A stretch of 64,000 bases of DNA from Ornithinimicrobium laminariae (GTDB lineage Bacteria > Actinomycetota > Actinomycetes > Actinomycetales > Dermatophilaceae). Positions 46,154 to 55,125 of this stretch are shown piece by piece; within the stretch, counting starts at the first letter, position 1, and the number at the start of each line of letters is the position of its first letter. The notes below the pieces were generated by a model. The model was not told where the DNA came from. It did not search any database and worked only from the letters and a program-made list of their open reading frames with translations. Where the stretch lies: assembly GCF_019457945.1 (NCBI RefSeq), contig NZ_JAHZSU010000002.1:682001-746000 (forward strand). Reading direction: 5' to 3'. Position numbers and translations under genes: made by a program.

Positions 46154-46555
46154 TTGTCCCCAGGGACGTGGGACGGGATTTCATCTAGGTGAGAGTTAGT
46201 CATCGTCATAGGGGGTGTGCACGGTGTGGATATCTCTATATCGGCCCAGGTCGACTCGCGTGGTGCCGTGTGAGCATCCAGTGGATGAGTGTCGTGGATA
46301 CCCGAGGGTGGCTGTGGATCCGTGAAGTCTGTCCACAAGATGATGTTCTGCCAGCACTGACCACTCCCCATGTCTGTGCAGGTTATCCGCACCTTGTCCA
46401 CAGGCCCTGTGGACAAGGTATTTTGCCGTCGTTTGTCGGTGAAGAGACCGAGTGGGGCGGCGGCAAAGCGATATCAGCGCAGGTCAGAGCAGCGCAAGAC
46501 AAATGAAAGCGAATTCACTTCATTACCCACAGCTTTATCCACAAGCTGGGGATAA
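46154..46555. other. oriC: Replication origin oriC (dnaA-dnaN intergenic region)
   Basis: The 544-bp gap between dnaA and dnaN is full of DnaA boxes: TTGTCCCCA (46154), ATATCCACA minus (46225), CTGTCCACA (46329), TTATCCGCA (46383), TTGTCCACA (46394) and its minus partner (46408), TTACCCACA (46523), TTATCCACA (46535) and TTATCCCCA minus (46547), plus weaker copies at about 46279-46318. Boxes 46394 and 46408 form a near-perfect palindrome around GGCC. Position and box density identify the origin. Confidence 0.9.
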
Positions 46556-46578
46556 GACTTGGGAAAAGCGTTGCAGGA

Positions 46579-48072
46579 CTAGTGGGCCGCAGATTTTCGG
46601 ATGATGCCTGTCAACTCGGTGATTTGGTCAAAGAGGGCCCGACGCTCGCCGATGAGGGTGCGAATCTTGCGCTCAGCGTGCATCACCGTGGTGTGATCGC
46701 GGCCGCCGAAGGCTTGCCCGATCTTGGGCAAAGACAGATCCGTGAGCTCCCTGCAGAGGTACATCGCGATCTGGCGGGCGTTAACCAGGGTGCGTGACCG
46801 GGAGGTGCCCTGTAGATCGTCAATGCTGATCCGGAAGTACGCAGCGACCTCATCCATGATCGTTGCCGCCGTGATGCGGCCGGCTTCAGCGTTCGGAATG
46901 ATGTCTTTGAGGACATGCGCAGCCAGTTCACGATCCGCGGGCTTGCCACTGAGTGAGGCAAAGGCCGTGACCCGAATCAACGCACCCTCGAGCTCACGAA
47001 TGTTCGTGGTGATCTTGGTGCCGATGAGCTCGAGCACATCCGGCGGTGTCGTCATCCGCTCCTGTGCAGCCTTCTTTTGCAAGATGGCAATGCGAGTTTC
47101 TAAGTCAGGGGGCTGAACGTCGGTCAACAAGCCCCACTCAAACCGGCTACGCAACCGCTCGGCGAAGCCCGATAGCTTTTTCGGCGGCTGGTCGGACGTG
47201 ATCACGACCTGTTTTTCGCTGTTGTGCAAAGTGTTGAAGGTGTGGAAGAACTCCTCCACGGTCTGTTCTTTGCCTTGCAAGAACTGGATGTCATCAATCA
47301 ACAGGAAGTCGACGTTGCGATAGCGCCGTTGGAAGGCGCCGGCCTTATCGTCGCGGATGCTGTTGATGAAGTCGTTGGTGAACTCTTCGGAGTTCACATA
47401 GCGCACCCGCGTCTCAGGGTAGAGATTGCGAGCGTAGTGCCCGATGGCGTGCAGCAGGTGGGTCTTGCCCAGCCCTGACTCGCCATAAATAAACAGCGGG
47501 TTGTATGCGCGGGCCGGGGCTTCGGCCACCGCGAGCGATGCCGCGTGGGCAAACCGGTTTGACGAGCCGGACACAAAGGTGTCGAAGGTGTATTTGGGGT
47601 TAAGCCGAGAGTCCCCATCAGTCGTCGTGGCGACAACCGCTCCCGAGGTGGCTCGGTGGTCACGCGGACGATCCGGTTTGTCGTCATAATCGCCGACTGC
47701 GACCGGCATCTCCGCTGCTGAGGCGTCTTCGATGACGTGAGAAGAGGCCGGGGCGGACTGCTCACCCTCAGCCGCAGAAGAGAGATAGTCGCCTTCGACT
47801 TCTTGGCGCAGGTCTTCTTGAACGGTGATGGCGAGTCGAACGTCTCGGTCGAGGTGCTGGGAGAGCGCGCGAGAAACCGGCAGCTCAAGCGTCGATTCAA
47901 GGGAGTCTTTAGTGTGCTGATAGGGCACAGCAAGCAAAGCCGTGTTTTCGATCAGACCCACCAAACGGGTCAGACGCAGGAAACCGCGCTCACGGGGGCG
48001 GATTCCGGAGGAGTCAAGATGTTCAACGACCTTGGCCCAGATCACGTCATAATCGATCGAATCATCGGGCAT
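46579..48072 (-). CDS. dnaA: Chromosomal replication initiator DnaA
   Basis: 497 residues from ATG 48072 with GGAGGAGAAA upstream; ten upstream codons in frame are not needed. Domain I (about 1-85), a low-complexity domain II (about 90-160), AAA+ domain III with Walker A GESGLGKTHLL and Walker B LLIDDIQFLQGKEQ, and domain IV with the DNA-binding signature GGRDHTTVMHAERKI are all present. It binds DnaA boxes and melts oriC. DnaA boxes upstream suggest autoregulation. Confidence 0.97.
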   Translation of the reverse strand: MPDDSIDYDVIWAKVVEHLDSSGIRPRERGFLRLTRLVGLIENTALLAVPYQHTKDSLESTLELPVSRALSQHLDRDVRLAITVQEDLRQEVEGDYLSSAAEGEQSAPASSHVIEDASAAEMPVAVGDYDDKPDRPRDHRATSGAVVATTTDGDSRLNPKYTFDTFVSGSSNRFAHAASLAVAEAPARAYNPLFIYGESGLGKTHLLHAIGHYARNLYPETRVRYVNSEEFTNDFINSIRDDKAGAFQRRYRNVDFLLIDDIQFLQGKEQTVEEFFHTFNTLHNSEKQVVITSDQPPKKLSGFAERLRSRFEWGLLTDVQPPDLETRIAILQKKAAQERMTTPPDVLELIGTKITTNIRELEGALIRVTAFASLSGKPADRELAAHVLKDIIPNAEAGRITAATIMDEVAAYFRISIDDLQGTSRSRTLVNARQIAMYLCRELTDLSLPKIGQAFGGRDHTTVMHAERKIRTLIGERRALFDQITELTGIIRKSAAH

Positions 48073-48156
48073 TGACTGTTTCTCCTCCGCAATTGACCGC
48101 ACCCACCGTCCGCGAGAGGCGCCCCCCGGTCCTGATGGTCAGTGGACCTAAATGCT

Positions 48157-48189
48157 TAGTCCACAAGTTCATCCACAACCTGTGTATAA
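48157..48189. promoter_or_regulatory. DnaA boxes upstream of dnaA
   Basis: TAGTCCACA (48157), TCATCCACA (48169) and TTATACACA on the minus strand (48181) lie 85-117 bp upstream of the dnaA start, in the 490-bp gap between dnaA and rpmH. Likely used for autoregulation of dnaA. The rest of this gap appears to hold the divergent promoters and long leaders. Confidence 0.6.
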
Positions 48190-48368
48190 CACGTGGAGGG
48201 ACATGACCGGGGCTTGACGCTAACAAGCCAAACTACTCGCGGCAAGTGCAATCAGGCCGAACAGGCTCTCTATCTTGCACTGAATCGGCGTGTCACGCTA
48301 GCCCTAAACCCAGCCGTGCCTCAGAGTAGTGAGGTTGATCTCACTGATGATCGGTGGCTCGGCTGAGT

Positions 48369-48398
48369 TTGACCCTGCCTAAGCCACTCCCGTACCTT
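48369..48398 (+). promoter_or_regulatory. Possible rpmH promoter
   Basis: TTGACC (48369-48374) and TACCTT (48393-48398) are spaced 18 bp apart, about 165 bp upstream of rpmH. It is the best pair seen on the plus strand in this gap. Confidence 0.35.
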
Positions 48399-48562
48399 TA
48401 GACAGCCGTTGACTCGGCCGTTTTCGCCTGCCCGTGAATCCGCTCAGCACGACTGAGTTGCCTCGTGGGTGAACGATGGCGGCTGATTTAGCGCCAACCG
48501 AAACCACCAACCCTCTGGTCAGTGGCGGTCCTGATGTGATCGCCACGGTATATGGAGCAGTT

Positions 48563-48700
48563 ATGAGCAAGCGCACCTTTCAGCCGAACAACCGTCGTCG
48601 GGCCAAGGTCCACGGCTTCCGCCTGCGTATGAGCACTCGTGCGGGTCGTTCGATCCTCGCCGGTCGCCGTCGCAAGGGTCGCGCGAACATCTCCGCCTGA
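48563..48700 (+). CDS. rpmH: 50S ribosomal protein L34
   Basis: 45 residues from ATG 48563 with GGAGCA upstream; a longer frame starting at 48476 is a non-coding extension. [20 protein letters not shown] is the invariant start and [15 protein letters not shown] the end. First gene of the rpmH-rnpA-yidD-yidC-jag-rsmG-parAB run. Confidence 0.97.
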   Translation: MSKRTFQPNNRRRAKVHGFRLRMSTRAGRSILAGRRRKGRANISA

Positions 48701-48728
48701 GCTCGCTAGGTCTCGGCGAAGCTCACAG

Positions 48729-49097
48729 GTGCTACCTAGGTATCAGCGAATAACTCGCTCCGGCGAGTTTTCTGCTGTGCTGCGAGGTGGCCGAGGAGTA
48801 AGTCGCCGTGCTGGCGGTCCACTCGTTGTCGTGCATCGTCGCGACTTCGAGGCCACGGAGTCATCCGAACCCACGCGTTCACCACGCGTGGGTTTTGTGG
48901 TGTCTAAGGCTGTCGGAAATTCGGTGGTTCGCCACCGGGTGACGCGACAGTTGAGGGCGTTGATGGCTTCGCGGATGGAGTCGCTACCGGCTGGCACCGG
49001 GATCGTTGTTCGTGCCCAACCAGATGCGGCGTCCGCCGACTTTGGGCACTTATCGATCGAGTTGGATCGTTGCTTAGACAAGGTGGCTGGCGAATGA
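48729..49097 (+). CDS. rnpA: Ribonuclease P protein component
   Basis: 122 residues from GTG 48729 ([19 protein letters not shown]), 28 bp after rpmH. The RNase P protein motif is seen in [19 protein letters not shown], and GFVVSKAVG precedes it. It binds RNase P RNA and helps mature tRNA 5' ends. No strong ribosome binding site is visible, but the start matches the family. Confidence 0.93.
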   Translation: MLPRYQRITRSGEFSAVLRGGRGVSRRAGGPLVVVHRRDFEATESSEPTRSPRVGFVVSKAVGNSVVRHRVTRQLRALMASRMESLPAGTGIVVRAQPDAASADFGHLSIELDRCLDKVAGE

Positions 49098-49366
49098 GTC
49101 GCGTGCTCTCGCTGCCCCTGATCTGGCTGATCAGGGTTTACCAGTGGACGATTTCGCCGCTGCTCGGCCCGACCTGCAAGTTTTATCCGTCATGTTCGGC
49201 GTATGGCGTGGATGCACTGCGGATCCACGGACCGATTCGTGGCACATGGCTTACCGTGCGACGACTGGGTCGCTGCCACCCGTGGAGTCATGGGGGCGTG
49301 GACCATGTCCCGGCCAAGAAAGAACGTATGACCACCAAGGGTGAGCCAAGCTCACCCCGAGACTGA
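49094..49366 (+). CDS. yidD: Membrane protein insertion efficiency factor YidD
   Basis: 90 residues from ATG 49094, overlapping the rnpA stop (ATGA). [20 protein letters not shown] and [15 protein letters not shown] are the family signature with its two conserved cysteines; [15 protein letters not shown] supplies the third. A membrane-associated helper of YidC. Confidence 0.94.
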   Translation: MSRVLSLPLIWLIRVYQWTISPLLGPTCKFYPSCSAYGVDALRIHGPIRGTWLTVRRLGRCHPWSHGGVDHVPAKKERMTTKGEPSSPRD

Positions 49367-49373
49367 GGACTCC

Positions 49374-50354
49374 ATGGGCTTCTTCGATACCCTGCTTTTC
49401 CCCTTTGAATGGTTCGTCGCCAACATCATGGTTGGCTTCGAGATGCTGCTGACCTCGCTCGGTATGGCCGAGACGTCAGGTTGGACGTGGGTCCTCTCGA
49501 TCGTGGGCTTGGTCATCACGATGCGAATCCTGCTGATCCCGCTGTTTGTGCGCCAAATTCGGTCTCAGCGCCGCATGCAGGAAATTCAGCCTGAGCTGAT
49601 GAAGATCCAGAAGAAGTACAAGGGTAAGAAGGACGAAGAGTCTCGCAAGGCGATGACTGAAGAGTCGTTCGCCCTCTACAAGCAGCACGGAACCAACCCG
49701 TTCTCCTCGTGTTTGCCATTGTTGATCCAGATGCCGTTCTTCTTCGGGCTTTTCCGGGTGTTGAACTATGCCGATCAACTCGCCGCTGGAGAGCGCACTG
49801 GACGAGGCCTCTTTACCCAAGAGTTAGCCATCCAGATGGAAAACTCGACGGTCTTCGGTGCTCAACTCTCGGACACCTTCCTCTATGACAGCAACGGCTC
49901 GGCCAAGATCATTGCCGCCGTCCTGATCGTCGCGATGTCGGTCACGCAGTTCATCACTAGCCACCAGTTGATGCGCAAGAACATGTCCGCCGCCGCGCTC
50001 GATAGCCCGATGGCTCGACAGCAGCAGGTCTTGATCTATGTGCTCCCGGTCATGTTCGGTGTCTTCGGTGTGAACTTCCCCATTGGTGTCTTGATCTACT
50101 GGACGACCACCAACCTGTGGACGATGGGCCAGCAGTTCTATGTGATTCGATCTATGCCCGCCCCCGGCTCTCCTGCCGAGCAGGCACTTGCTGAACGCCG
50201 CAAGGCCAAGGGCAAGCCCGCCCCGTCGAGCACGTTGACCATTGAGCCAGATGCAAAGGATGTTGTGGACCCTGAGCCGACTGGCGGTCAGCGGACCCAA
50301 CCCACCTCCAAGAAGCGGGCTAAACGCAAGAACAACCGACCCAAGGGTCGCTAG
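49374..50354 (+). CDS. yidC: Membrane protein insertase YidC (short, Oxa1-type)
   Basis: 326 residues from ATG 49374, preceded by TGAGGA; a GTG at 49341 is an alternative. MGFFDTLLFPFEWFVANIM leads into five helices; QEIQPELMKIQKKYKGKKDE is the cytoplasmic hairpin, NPFSSCLPLLIQMPFFFGLF the conserved core helix. The tail is Lys/Arg-rich (KKRAKRKNNRPKG), which in short YidC proteins can contact ribosomes. It inserts membrane proteins alone or with SecYEG. Confidence 0.95.
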   Translation: MGFFDTLLFPFEWFVANIMVGFEMLLTSLGMAETSGWTWVLSIVGLVITMRILLIPLFVRQIRSQRRMQEIQPELMKIQKKYKGKKDEESRKAMTEESFALYKQHGTNPFSSCLPLLIQMPFFFGLFRVLNYADQLAAGERTGRGLFTQELAIQMENSTVFGAQLSDTFLYDSNGSAKIIAAVLIVAMSVTQFITSHQLMRKNMSAAALDSPMARQQQVLIYVLPVMFGVFGVNFPIGVLIYWTTTNLWTMGQQFYVIRSMPAPGSPAEQALAERRKAKGKPAPSSTLTIEPDAKDVVDPEPTGGQRTQPTSKKRAKRKNNRPKGR

Positions 50355-50479
50355 GTAGTCCTCCCCTCGCGCGGGGGGAACCCGGTGAAGGGTCGCTAGT
50401 TCCCCTCATTGCTATCCATGGCCTCCGAGCCACCAACGATCACGAGACTCTCTAAGAGACTCAAGCAGGAGCAGACAAG

Positions 50480-51049
50480 ATGAGCACCGAGAGCACCACT
50501 GACAATGACGTCGCCCAGGCTGAAAAAGATGGCCAGCAGATGAACGCTGCCGATCAGTCCAATTCGAAGGCAACCTCGCGCAAGGAAGCACTTGAGCGCG
50601 AGGGCGAGATCGCTGCGGACTTCCTAGAGGCGCTGTTAGACATCGCGGATCTGGATGGCGACCTCGAGGTCGATGTGGATGGCGACCGTGCTGCTGTGTC
50701 GTTGGTCGACTCCGAGGATGGAGAGGCTCCTCAGCAACTGGTGGGAAGCAACGGCCAGGTGCTTGAGGCACTGCAAGAGTTGACCCGGTTGGCTGTGCAG
50801 GCGGAGACGGGTGACCGCACGCGGTTGATGCTAGACGTGGCTGGCCACCGTGCTGCGCGCAAGCTCGAGCTGATTGAGTTGGCAAAGCAGACGGTTGAGG
50901 CCGTGAAGGCTAACGGTGAGCGGGCAGAGCTCAAGCCGATGTCCGCGTTTGAGCGCAAGGTCGTGCACGACGAGGTATTGCGCTCAGGGCTGTCGTCCGA
51001 GTCGGAAGGCGAAGAGCCGAAGAGGTTCGTCGTCGTATTGCCAGCCTGA
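50480..51049 (+). CDS. jag: Jag/KhpB-like KH and R3H domain RNA-binding protein
   Basis: 189 residues. An acidic N-terminus (1-38) precedes a KH domain (about 40-115, GSNGQVLEALQELTRLAV) and an R3H domain (about 120-185, with LKPMSAFERKVVHDEV). The Jag-N domain of Bacillus is absent, as in other actinobacteria. It binds RNA and has been linked to cell elongation in other phyla. AGGAG lies upstream of the ATG. The 125-bp gap to yidC has a 12-bp direct repeat of the yidC 3' end (AAGGGTCGCTAG at about 50343 and 50389). Confidence 0.92.
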   Translation: MSTESTTDNDVAQAEKDGQQMNAADQSNSKATSRKEALEREGEIAADFLEALLDIADLDGDLEVDVDGDRAAVSLVDSEDGEAPQQLVGSNGQVLEALQELTRLAVQAETGDRTRLMLDVAGHRAARKLELIELAKQTVEAVKANGERAELKPMSAFERKVVHDEVLRSGLSSESEGEEPKRFVVVLPA

Positions 51050-51100
51050 TCTATTTAGGACATATGTTCGATAGGTCCGATCCGTTGGAGGGTGTGAAAC

Positions 51101-51790
51101 GTGAAACATGAGGGGTCTATCGCGCCCCCACCCTCGAGGTCTGCCTCTGAAGTGTTCGGCGACCGCCTGCCGATCGCTATCGCCTACGCTGAATTGCTAG
51201 CGACGACCGGTATCGAGCACGGGCTGATCGGCCCACGTGAGACGCCAAAGTTGTGGGATCGGCATATTGTCAATTGTGCCGTTATGGAGTCTTTGCTCCC
51301 GCACCGGAGCAAAGTGATAGACATCGGCAGCGGGGCGGGCCTGCCAGGTTTGGTGTTGGCCATCGCCCGTCCCGACCTGCAAGTCACGCTCATTGAGCCG
51401 CTTCAGCGTCGGACGAACTGGCTTGAGGTTGCGGTGAAGGAGCTGGGTCTCTCTCATGTGCGAGTCTGGCGAGGGCGAGCCGAAGAGTTTGCAGGCAGGG
51501 TGCAGGTGCCCTACGTCACCGCTCGTGCGGTTGCCCGACTGGACAAGCTCTATGGATGGGCGGCACCGCTATTGCCGGAGGGGGGCAAGTTGATTGCGCT
51601 CAAGGGCCAGTCTGCTGGTGAAGAGTTGGTGGAGTGCTCGGCTCGATTGACCCGGATGGGTGGACTGAACGCGAACGTCATCTCAGTTGGTGGGGGTCTG
51701 GTTGACCCACCCTCGAGGATCATTGAAGTGACTCGCGGTGTGGTTCAAAGCAAGGGTAAGAAGTCGGGCAGGCCTCGTCGCGATCATTGA
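51101..51790 (+). CDS. rsmG: 16S rRNA m7G527 methyltransferase RsmG (GidB)
   Basis: 229 residues from GTG 51101 with GGAGGG upstream. The SAM-binding motif DIGSGAGLPGLVLAIARPD, the LWDRHIVNC segment and RAVARLDKLYGWAAPLL are diagnostic. It methylates G527 of 16S rRNA; loss gives low-level streptomycin resistance in several bacteria. The C-terminus is Lys/Arg-rich (KGKKSGRPRRD). Its stop lies inside a perfect inverted repeat that also covers the parA start. Confidence 0.94.
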   Translation: MKHEGSIAPPPSRSASEVFGDRLPIAIAYAELLATTGIEHGLIGPRETPKLWDRHIVNCAVMESLLPHRSKVIDIGSGAGLPGLVLAIARPDLQVTLIEPLQRRTNWLEVAVKELGLSHVRVWRGRAEEFAGRVQVPYVTARAVARLDKLYGWAAPLLPEGGKLIALKGQSAGEELVECSARLTRMGGLNANVISVGGGLVDPPSRIIEVTRGVVQSKGKKSGRPRRDH

Positions 51791-51816
51791 CTTCATGGTC
51801 GATAATGAAGTCAATG
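51785..51816. repeat. Perfect 12-bp inverted repeat over the rsmG stop and parA start
   Basis: CATTGACTTCAT (51785-51796) and ATGAAGTCAATG (51805-51816) are exact complements separated by 8 bp. The left arm has the rsmG stop codon and the right arm both candidate ATG codons of parA. It could be an operator or an mRNA hairpin hiding the parA start. Confidence 0.85.
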
Positions 51817-52998
51817 AACTCTACAGATTCTTCACCTCAGCTTGTTGCCACAGGTCTGGGATGGCCTATGGGCTCCAAACCGGAGCGTGGCGATTGCATC
51901 TTGGTTGAAGAGGGGCTTGGATGGCCAACCCCAATCGACAGACAGGCTGACCAGAGCACCGAAGCTGAAGCAGAGACGGCTGATCCGACACCCACTGCAC
52001 CCAAGGTGAGTGCTCCGCAACCAGTGGTAGAGAATAAGGACACCAATGTTTCACGCGAAACATCGCCCGCTGCAAAGGATCCAATGGCTACACCACTAGC
52101 GAGACAAGTTGCAGACGAAGCGCGTCGGCGTCGGGCAGCCGAGGTAGCCACAGCGCACCGGCCCGAAGTGACACGGGTTTTCACGGTTGCTAATCAAAAG
52201 GGCGGCGTCGGAAAGACGACCAGCACCGTAAATCTCGCTGCGGCAATGTCGCTGTTGGGGATGAACGTGCTCGTCATCGACATTGATCCACAAGGTAATG
52301 CGAGCACAGCCCTCGGTGTTCCGCACCACTCAGGTGTCCCTGGGATATACGACGTCCTGATTGACAGTGTGCCTTTGGCGGACGTCGTGCAGCCAGCATC
52401 GACTGTGGAGCGCCTTTGGTGTGCTCCGGCGACGATTGATCTCGCGGGTGCTGAGATTGAGTTGGTGCCGCTTGTGGCGCGCGAGGCCCGTCTGCGCAAG
52501 GCTCTGGAGAAGTTCCTTGCCCAACGCACGGGCGATGACCGGATCGACTTTGTCTTCATCGACTGTCCACCGAGCTTGGGGCTGCTGACTGTCAATGCGT
52601 TTGTGTCGGCACAAGAAGTTTTGATCCCCATCCAGACGGAGTATTACGCGCTTGAAGGTGTAAGCCAGTTGATGAACAACATCACGTTAATCCGAGAGCA
52701 CTTAAACCCTGACCTGCGGGTTTCTACGATTCTGCTGACGATGTTTGACGCGAGGACTCGACTTTCGGCTCAGGTAGCCGAGGAAGTACGAGAGCACTTC
52801 CCCAACGAAGTGCTGAAGACCCTCATTCCGCGTTCAGTCCGGATCAGTGAGGCGCCAAGCTTCGGAGAAACCGTCATGACATACGACCCGGCTAGCACCG
52901 GCGCGCTGTCGTACCGTGAGGCTGCACTAGAGATGACGGCGGTTAAGGCCTCAGGCCCATCCGCCAGCGACGAGACTGGAGAAAGACAACATGGCTGA
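51814..52998 (+). CDS. parA: Chromosome partitioning ATPase ParA
   Basis: 394 residues from ATG 51814; ATG 51805 would add three. The ATPase domain (about 125-380) has the deviant Walker [30 protein letters not shown] and [18 protein letters not shown] 120-residue N-terminal extension, longer than in most ParA proteins, is acidic and has the motif GLGWP twice (near residues 14 and 37) and a parS-like site in its DNA. ParA moves ParB-bound origins apart over the nucleoid. Confidence 0.95.
   Translation: MNSTDSSPQLVATGLGWPMGSKPERGDCILVEEGLGWPTPIDRQADQSTEAEAETADPTPTAPKVSAPQPVVENKDTNVSRETSPAAKDPMATPLARQVADEARRRRAAEVATAHRPEVTRVFTVANQKGGVGKTTSTVNLAAAMSLLGMNVLVIDIDPQGNASTALGVPHHSGVPGIYDVLIDSVPLADVVQPASTVERLWCAPATIDLAGAEIELVPLVAREARLRKALEKFLAQRTGDDRIDFVFIDCPPSLGLLTVNAFVSAQEVLIPIQTEYYALEGVSQLMNNITLIREHLNPDLRVSTILLTMFDARTRLSAQVAEEVREHFPNEVLKTLIPRSVRISEAPSFGETVMTYDPASTGALSYREAALEMTAVKASGPSASDETGERQHG
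52047..52062. promoter_or_regulatory. parS: parS site inside parA
   Basis: TGTTTCACGCGAAACA matches the consensus TGTTTCACGTGAAACA at 15 of 16 positions. It lies in the parA N-terminal extension. Confidence 0.85.
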
Positions 52999-54172
52999 GC
53001 GTCGACGTGGACTGGGTAAAGGGCTGGGAGCGCTCATCCCACCGACACCGAGCACCAACGATCGCCCTACGGATGTCTTCTTCCCTCGGGGAAGCACGCC
53101 AATCGAGCACCCCGAGGACCGTTTCACGGGAAACAAGGCGGCAACGGACGGCGTCGAGAACCCCACAGCGCGCCCAACGCCGGCTTCCGACGACGGTTTC
53201 ACGGGAAACAGTGGAACTGAGGGGGCTGCAGAGCACGTAAGTCAAAGAGGTGCAGAGGGCCTTGCGCCTGTGGGGATAGGTGAGGTGGACGCATCTGACC
53301 TGCCCAGTTCAGTTGAGGTAACGGAAGGCTCTGAACTTGGCGCGGGTTTGGCGCCAGTGCCTGGTGCGACGTTCGCTGAGTTACCGATTGACGAGATCGT
53401 CGCGAATGCGCGTCAGCCTCGACAGGTCTTTGACGACGACGATCTTGCAGAGCTGACGCACAGCGTCCAAGAGATTGGCGTGCTGCAGCCCATTGTGGTG
53501 CGGCAGAGCCTCGTTGAGGGCTCCGGCTACGAGCTCATCATGGGCGAACGCCGCCTCCGAGCGAGTAAAGCCGCTGGTCTAGCGACTATCCCGGCGATCA
53601 TCAGGGATACATCTGATGACGACATGCTCCGGGATGCACTGTTGGAAAACCTGCACCGGAGCCAACTGAATCCCCTTGAAGAGGCTGCCGCCTACCAACA
53701 GTTGCTGGAAGACTTTGGCTGCACGCATGAGGAATTGGCCAAACGAATCGGACGATCGCGCCCGCAGATCTCAAACACTCTACGGTTGATGAAGTTGCCA
53801 GCCCTAGTGCAACGACGCGTTGCTTCGGGTGTGTTGAGTGCCGGGCATGCTCGTGCGCTGCTTGGGTTGAGCGACGGTGCTTCGATGGAGCGGTTAGCCC
53901 AACGAATTGTGGCCGAGGGGCTGTCAGTTCGCGCGGTGGAAGAAATTGTCATTCTAGGTGAAGACGCACAGCCTGCGGTCAGCCGCCGTCGGTCTCGCGC
54001 AGTCGCGGACCCGCGGTTTGAGCAGATCTCCCGCTCGTTGTCCGACCGCTTGGACACGCGAGTGCAGATTGCGATGGGACAACGCAAGGGCAAGTTGACC
54101 GTTGAATTCGCAGGTCAGGACGACCTTGACCGCATCCTTGCGCTTCTTGCGGCAGAGAGGACAGACGACTGA
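52991..54172 (+). CDS. parB: Chromosome partitioning protein ParB (CTPase)
   Basis: 393 residues; ATG 52991 lies 8 bp inside parA. The N-terminal ParA-interacting motif [15 protein letters not shown] is followed by a long acidic low-complexity linker (about 20-130), the CTP-binding ParB/Srx domain ([31 protein letters not shown]), the helix-turn-helix ([18 protein letters not shown]) and a C-terminal dimerisation domain. It binds parS and spreads as a DNA clamp. Confidence 0.96.
   Translation: MAERRRGLGKGLGALIPPTPSTNDRPTDVFFPRGSTPIEHPEDRFTGNKAATDGVENPTARPTPASDDGFTGNSGTEGAAEHVSQRGAEGLAPVGIGEVDASDLPSSVEVTEGSELGAGLAPVPGATFAELPIDEIVANARQPRQVFDDDDLAELTHSVQEIGVLQPIVVRQSLVEGSGYELIMGERRLRASKAAGLATIPAIIRDTSDDDMLRDALLENLHRSQLNPLEEAAAYQQLLEDFGCTHEELAKRIGRSRPQISNTLRLMKLPALVQRRVASGVLSAGHARALLGLSDGASMERLAQRIVAEGLSVRAVEEIVILGEDAQPAVSRRRSRAVADPRFEQISRSLSDRLDTRVQIAMGQRKGKLTVEFAGQDDLDRILALLAAERTDD
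53120..53135. promoter_or_regulatory. parS: parS-like site 1 inside parB
   Basis: CGTTTCACGGGAAACA matches the parS consensus at 14 of 16 positions, within the linker region of parB. Confidence 0.65.
53195..53210. promoter_or_regulatory. parS: parS-like site 2 inside parB
   Basis: GGTTTCACGGGAAACA matches the parS consensus at 14 of 16 positions, 75 bp after the previous site and in the same orientation; the core 14 bases are identical to it. Confidence 0.65.
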
Positions 54173-54185
54173 TTCACGTGAAACA
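54170..54185. promoter_or_regulatory. parS: parS site at the end of parB
   Basis: TGATTCACGTGAAACA matches the parS consensus at 15 of 16 positions. It overlaps the parB stop codon. Confidence 0.85.
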
Positions 54186-54210
54186 TGCTCATTGATGAGC
54201 TTGCTCGTAT

Positions 54211-54248
54211 GTAAGGGGCTTAACTGGATTGCCAGTTAAGCCCCTTAC
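54211..54248 (+). terminator. Hairpin after parB
   Basis: A perfect 17-bp stem, GTAAGGGGCTTAACTGG (54211-54227) with CCAGTTAAGCCCCTTAC (54232-54248), and a 4-nt loop. No T-run follows. It ends the rpmH-parB run. Confidence 0.85.
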
Positions 54249-54260
54249 TGCGACCTCGGA

Positions 54261-54276
54261 AGTTTCATGTGAAACG
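54261..54276. promoter_or_regulatory. parS: parS-like site downstream of parB
   Basis: AGTTTCATGTGAAACG keeps 13 of the 14 core bases GTTTCACGTGAAAC (C to T in the centre) and 13 of 16 overall. Confidence 0.55.
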
Positions 54277-54391
54277 AATGCTGTCCGTGAAACTGGGGCA
54301 AGGGTAGAAAGAGAACTGCTGGGCAATCAGGGAACCTCAGTCGTGCTGAGGTCGTCTTTTGCGGCAACAAAGCAGAATGGGAGGACACCAT

Positions 54392-54737
54392 GTGGAAGAG
54401 TCGATCCGACAAAGCGTAGATGCAGAGATAGCAAGAGTTCTGGTAGAGATCGAACGGCACCTCTTTTCGAGTGCACGTCAATTCGAGGCCGAGTCGTCGT
54501 GGCTAAAGCGCCAGACTTAGGCCGCTCGCAGATTGAAAAGTGCCGGTCTGACCGTGGTCTATGGACATTGCGACAATTGTGCGGAGACAGCCCGACATCT
54601 TTGGAGCTGAGTCGGCTGCACCAGCAACCGCGAAAACGGAAGAACGAGGACGTGTAGGCAAACCCTGCGCACTTGCACGTGCGGTAGTACTTTGCCAATC
54701 AGCCGCGTTTGGGCGCAAGGAGCCAGCACGAGCGTGA
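54392..54737 (+). pseudogene. Decayed gene downstream of parB
   Basis: GTG 54392, 7 bp after GGGAGGA, opens a 42-residue frame (VEESIRQSVDAEIARVLVEI, then ERHLFSSARQFEAE) to an in-frame TAG at 54518. The same frame continues RRLKSAGLTVVYGHCDNCAE with a TARHLW end, then shifts near 54605 to ESAAPATAKTEERGRVG and ends at TGA 54735. One stop and one frameshift would restore a protein of about 115 residues. No family is recognised. The first 42 codons could still be a small gene. Confidence 0.35.
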
Positions 54738-54762
54738 CTGCTGTTGATGTCTCGGTGTAGTT

Positions 54763-54778
54763 CGTTTCATGTGAAACA
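54763..54778. promoter_or_regulatory. parS: parS-like site in the parB-trxA gap
   Basis: CGTTTCATGTGAAACA matches the parS consensus at 14 of 16 positions. It lies just after the decayed gene. Confidence 0.65.
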
Positions 54779-54866
54779 GGGATTGCGGGGGTTTGTAGCT
54801 TTAAAGCTGCTGATCTGACTGGTGTCGCTTCTACCTACGAAGGGATCGCAGTCCAAAGAAATGCGC

Positions 54867-54882
54867 TGTTTCACGTGGAACT
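54867..54882. promoter_or_regulatory. parS: parS-like site 2 in the parB-trxA gap
   Basis: TGTTTCACGTGGAACT matches the parS consensus at 14 of 16 positions, with one half-site intact. Confidence 0.65.
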
Positions 54883-54954
54883 CAGACATTTGGACTCGTA
54901 TAGACATCAGGGCACCAGGCACGCTGTCACACACCTAACCATCAGCGATAGGGC

Positions 54955-55125
54955 ATGGCTGGATATCTGTTGTTGGCTGGATCCGAGGAGCTGCGTCGTC
55001 TTGGCGAGACACCTCTGTCTTTGATTGTTACTCGCCGTAACCCGGTCTATGACTTGCATCGCGAGATCGGTTCTAAGAATAGGAAAGGCCGGGGGGGCCT
55101 AGGGACTGCGTGGATGGTGGGTTGA
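54955..55125 (+). CDS. 56-residue ORF or gene remnant, unknown
   Basis: ATG 54955 opens MAGYLLLAGSEELRRLGETP, then LSLIVTRRNPVYDLHREIGS and a basic end. The first part looks protein-like, but there is no convincing ribosome binding site and third positions are not clearly G/C-rich. It may be the tail of a lost gene; the gap lies where cwlM stands in other actinobacteria, but no amidase motif is seen. Confidence 0.25.
   Translation: MAGYLLLAGSEELRRLGETPLSLIVTRRNPVYDLHREIGSKNRKGRGGLGTAWMVG

Noticed and set aside
51091..51110. Possible parS site at the rsmG start (GTGAAACGTGAAACA)
   Set aside because: Only the right half-site is present, repeated in the same direction; it matches 13 of 16 bases but lacks the palindrome, so it was not counted.
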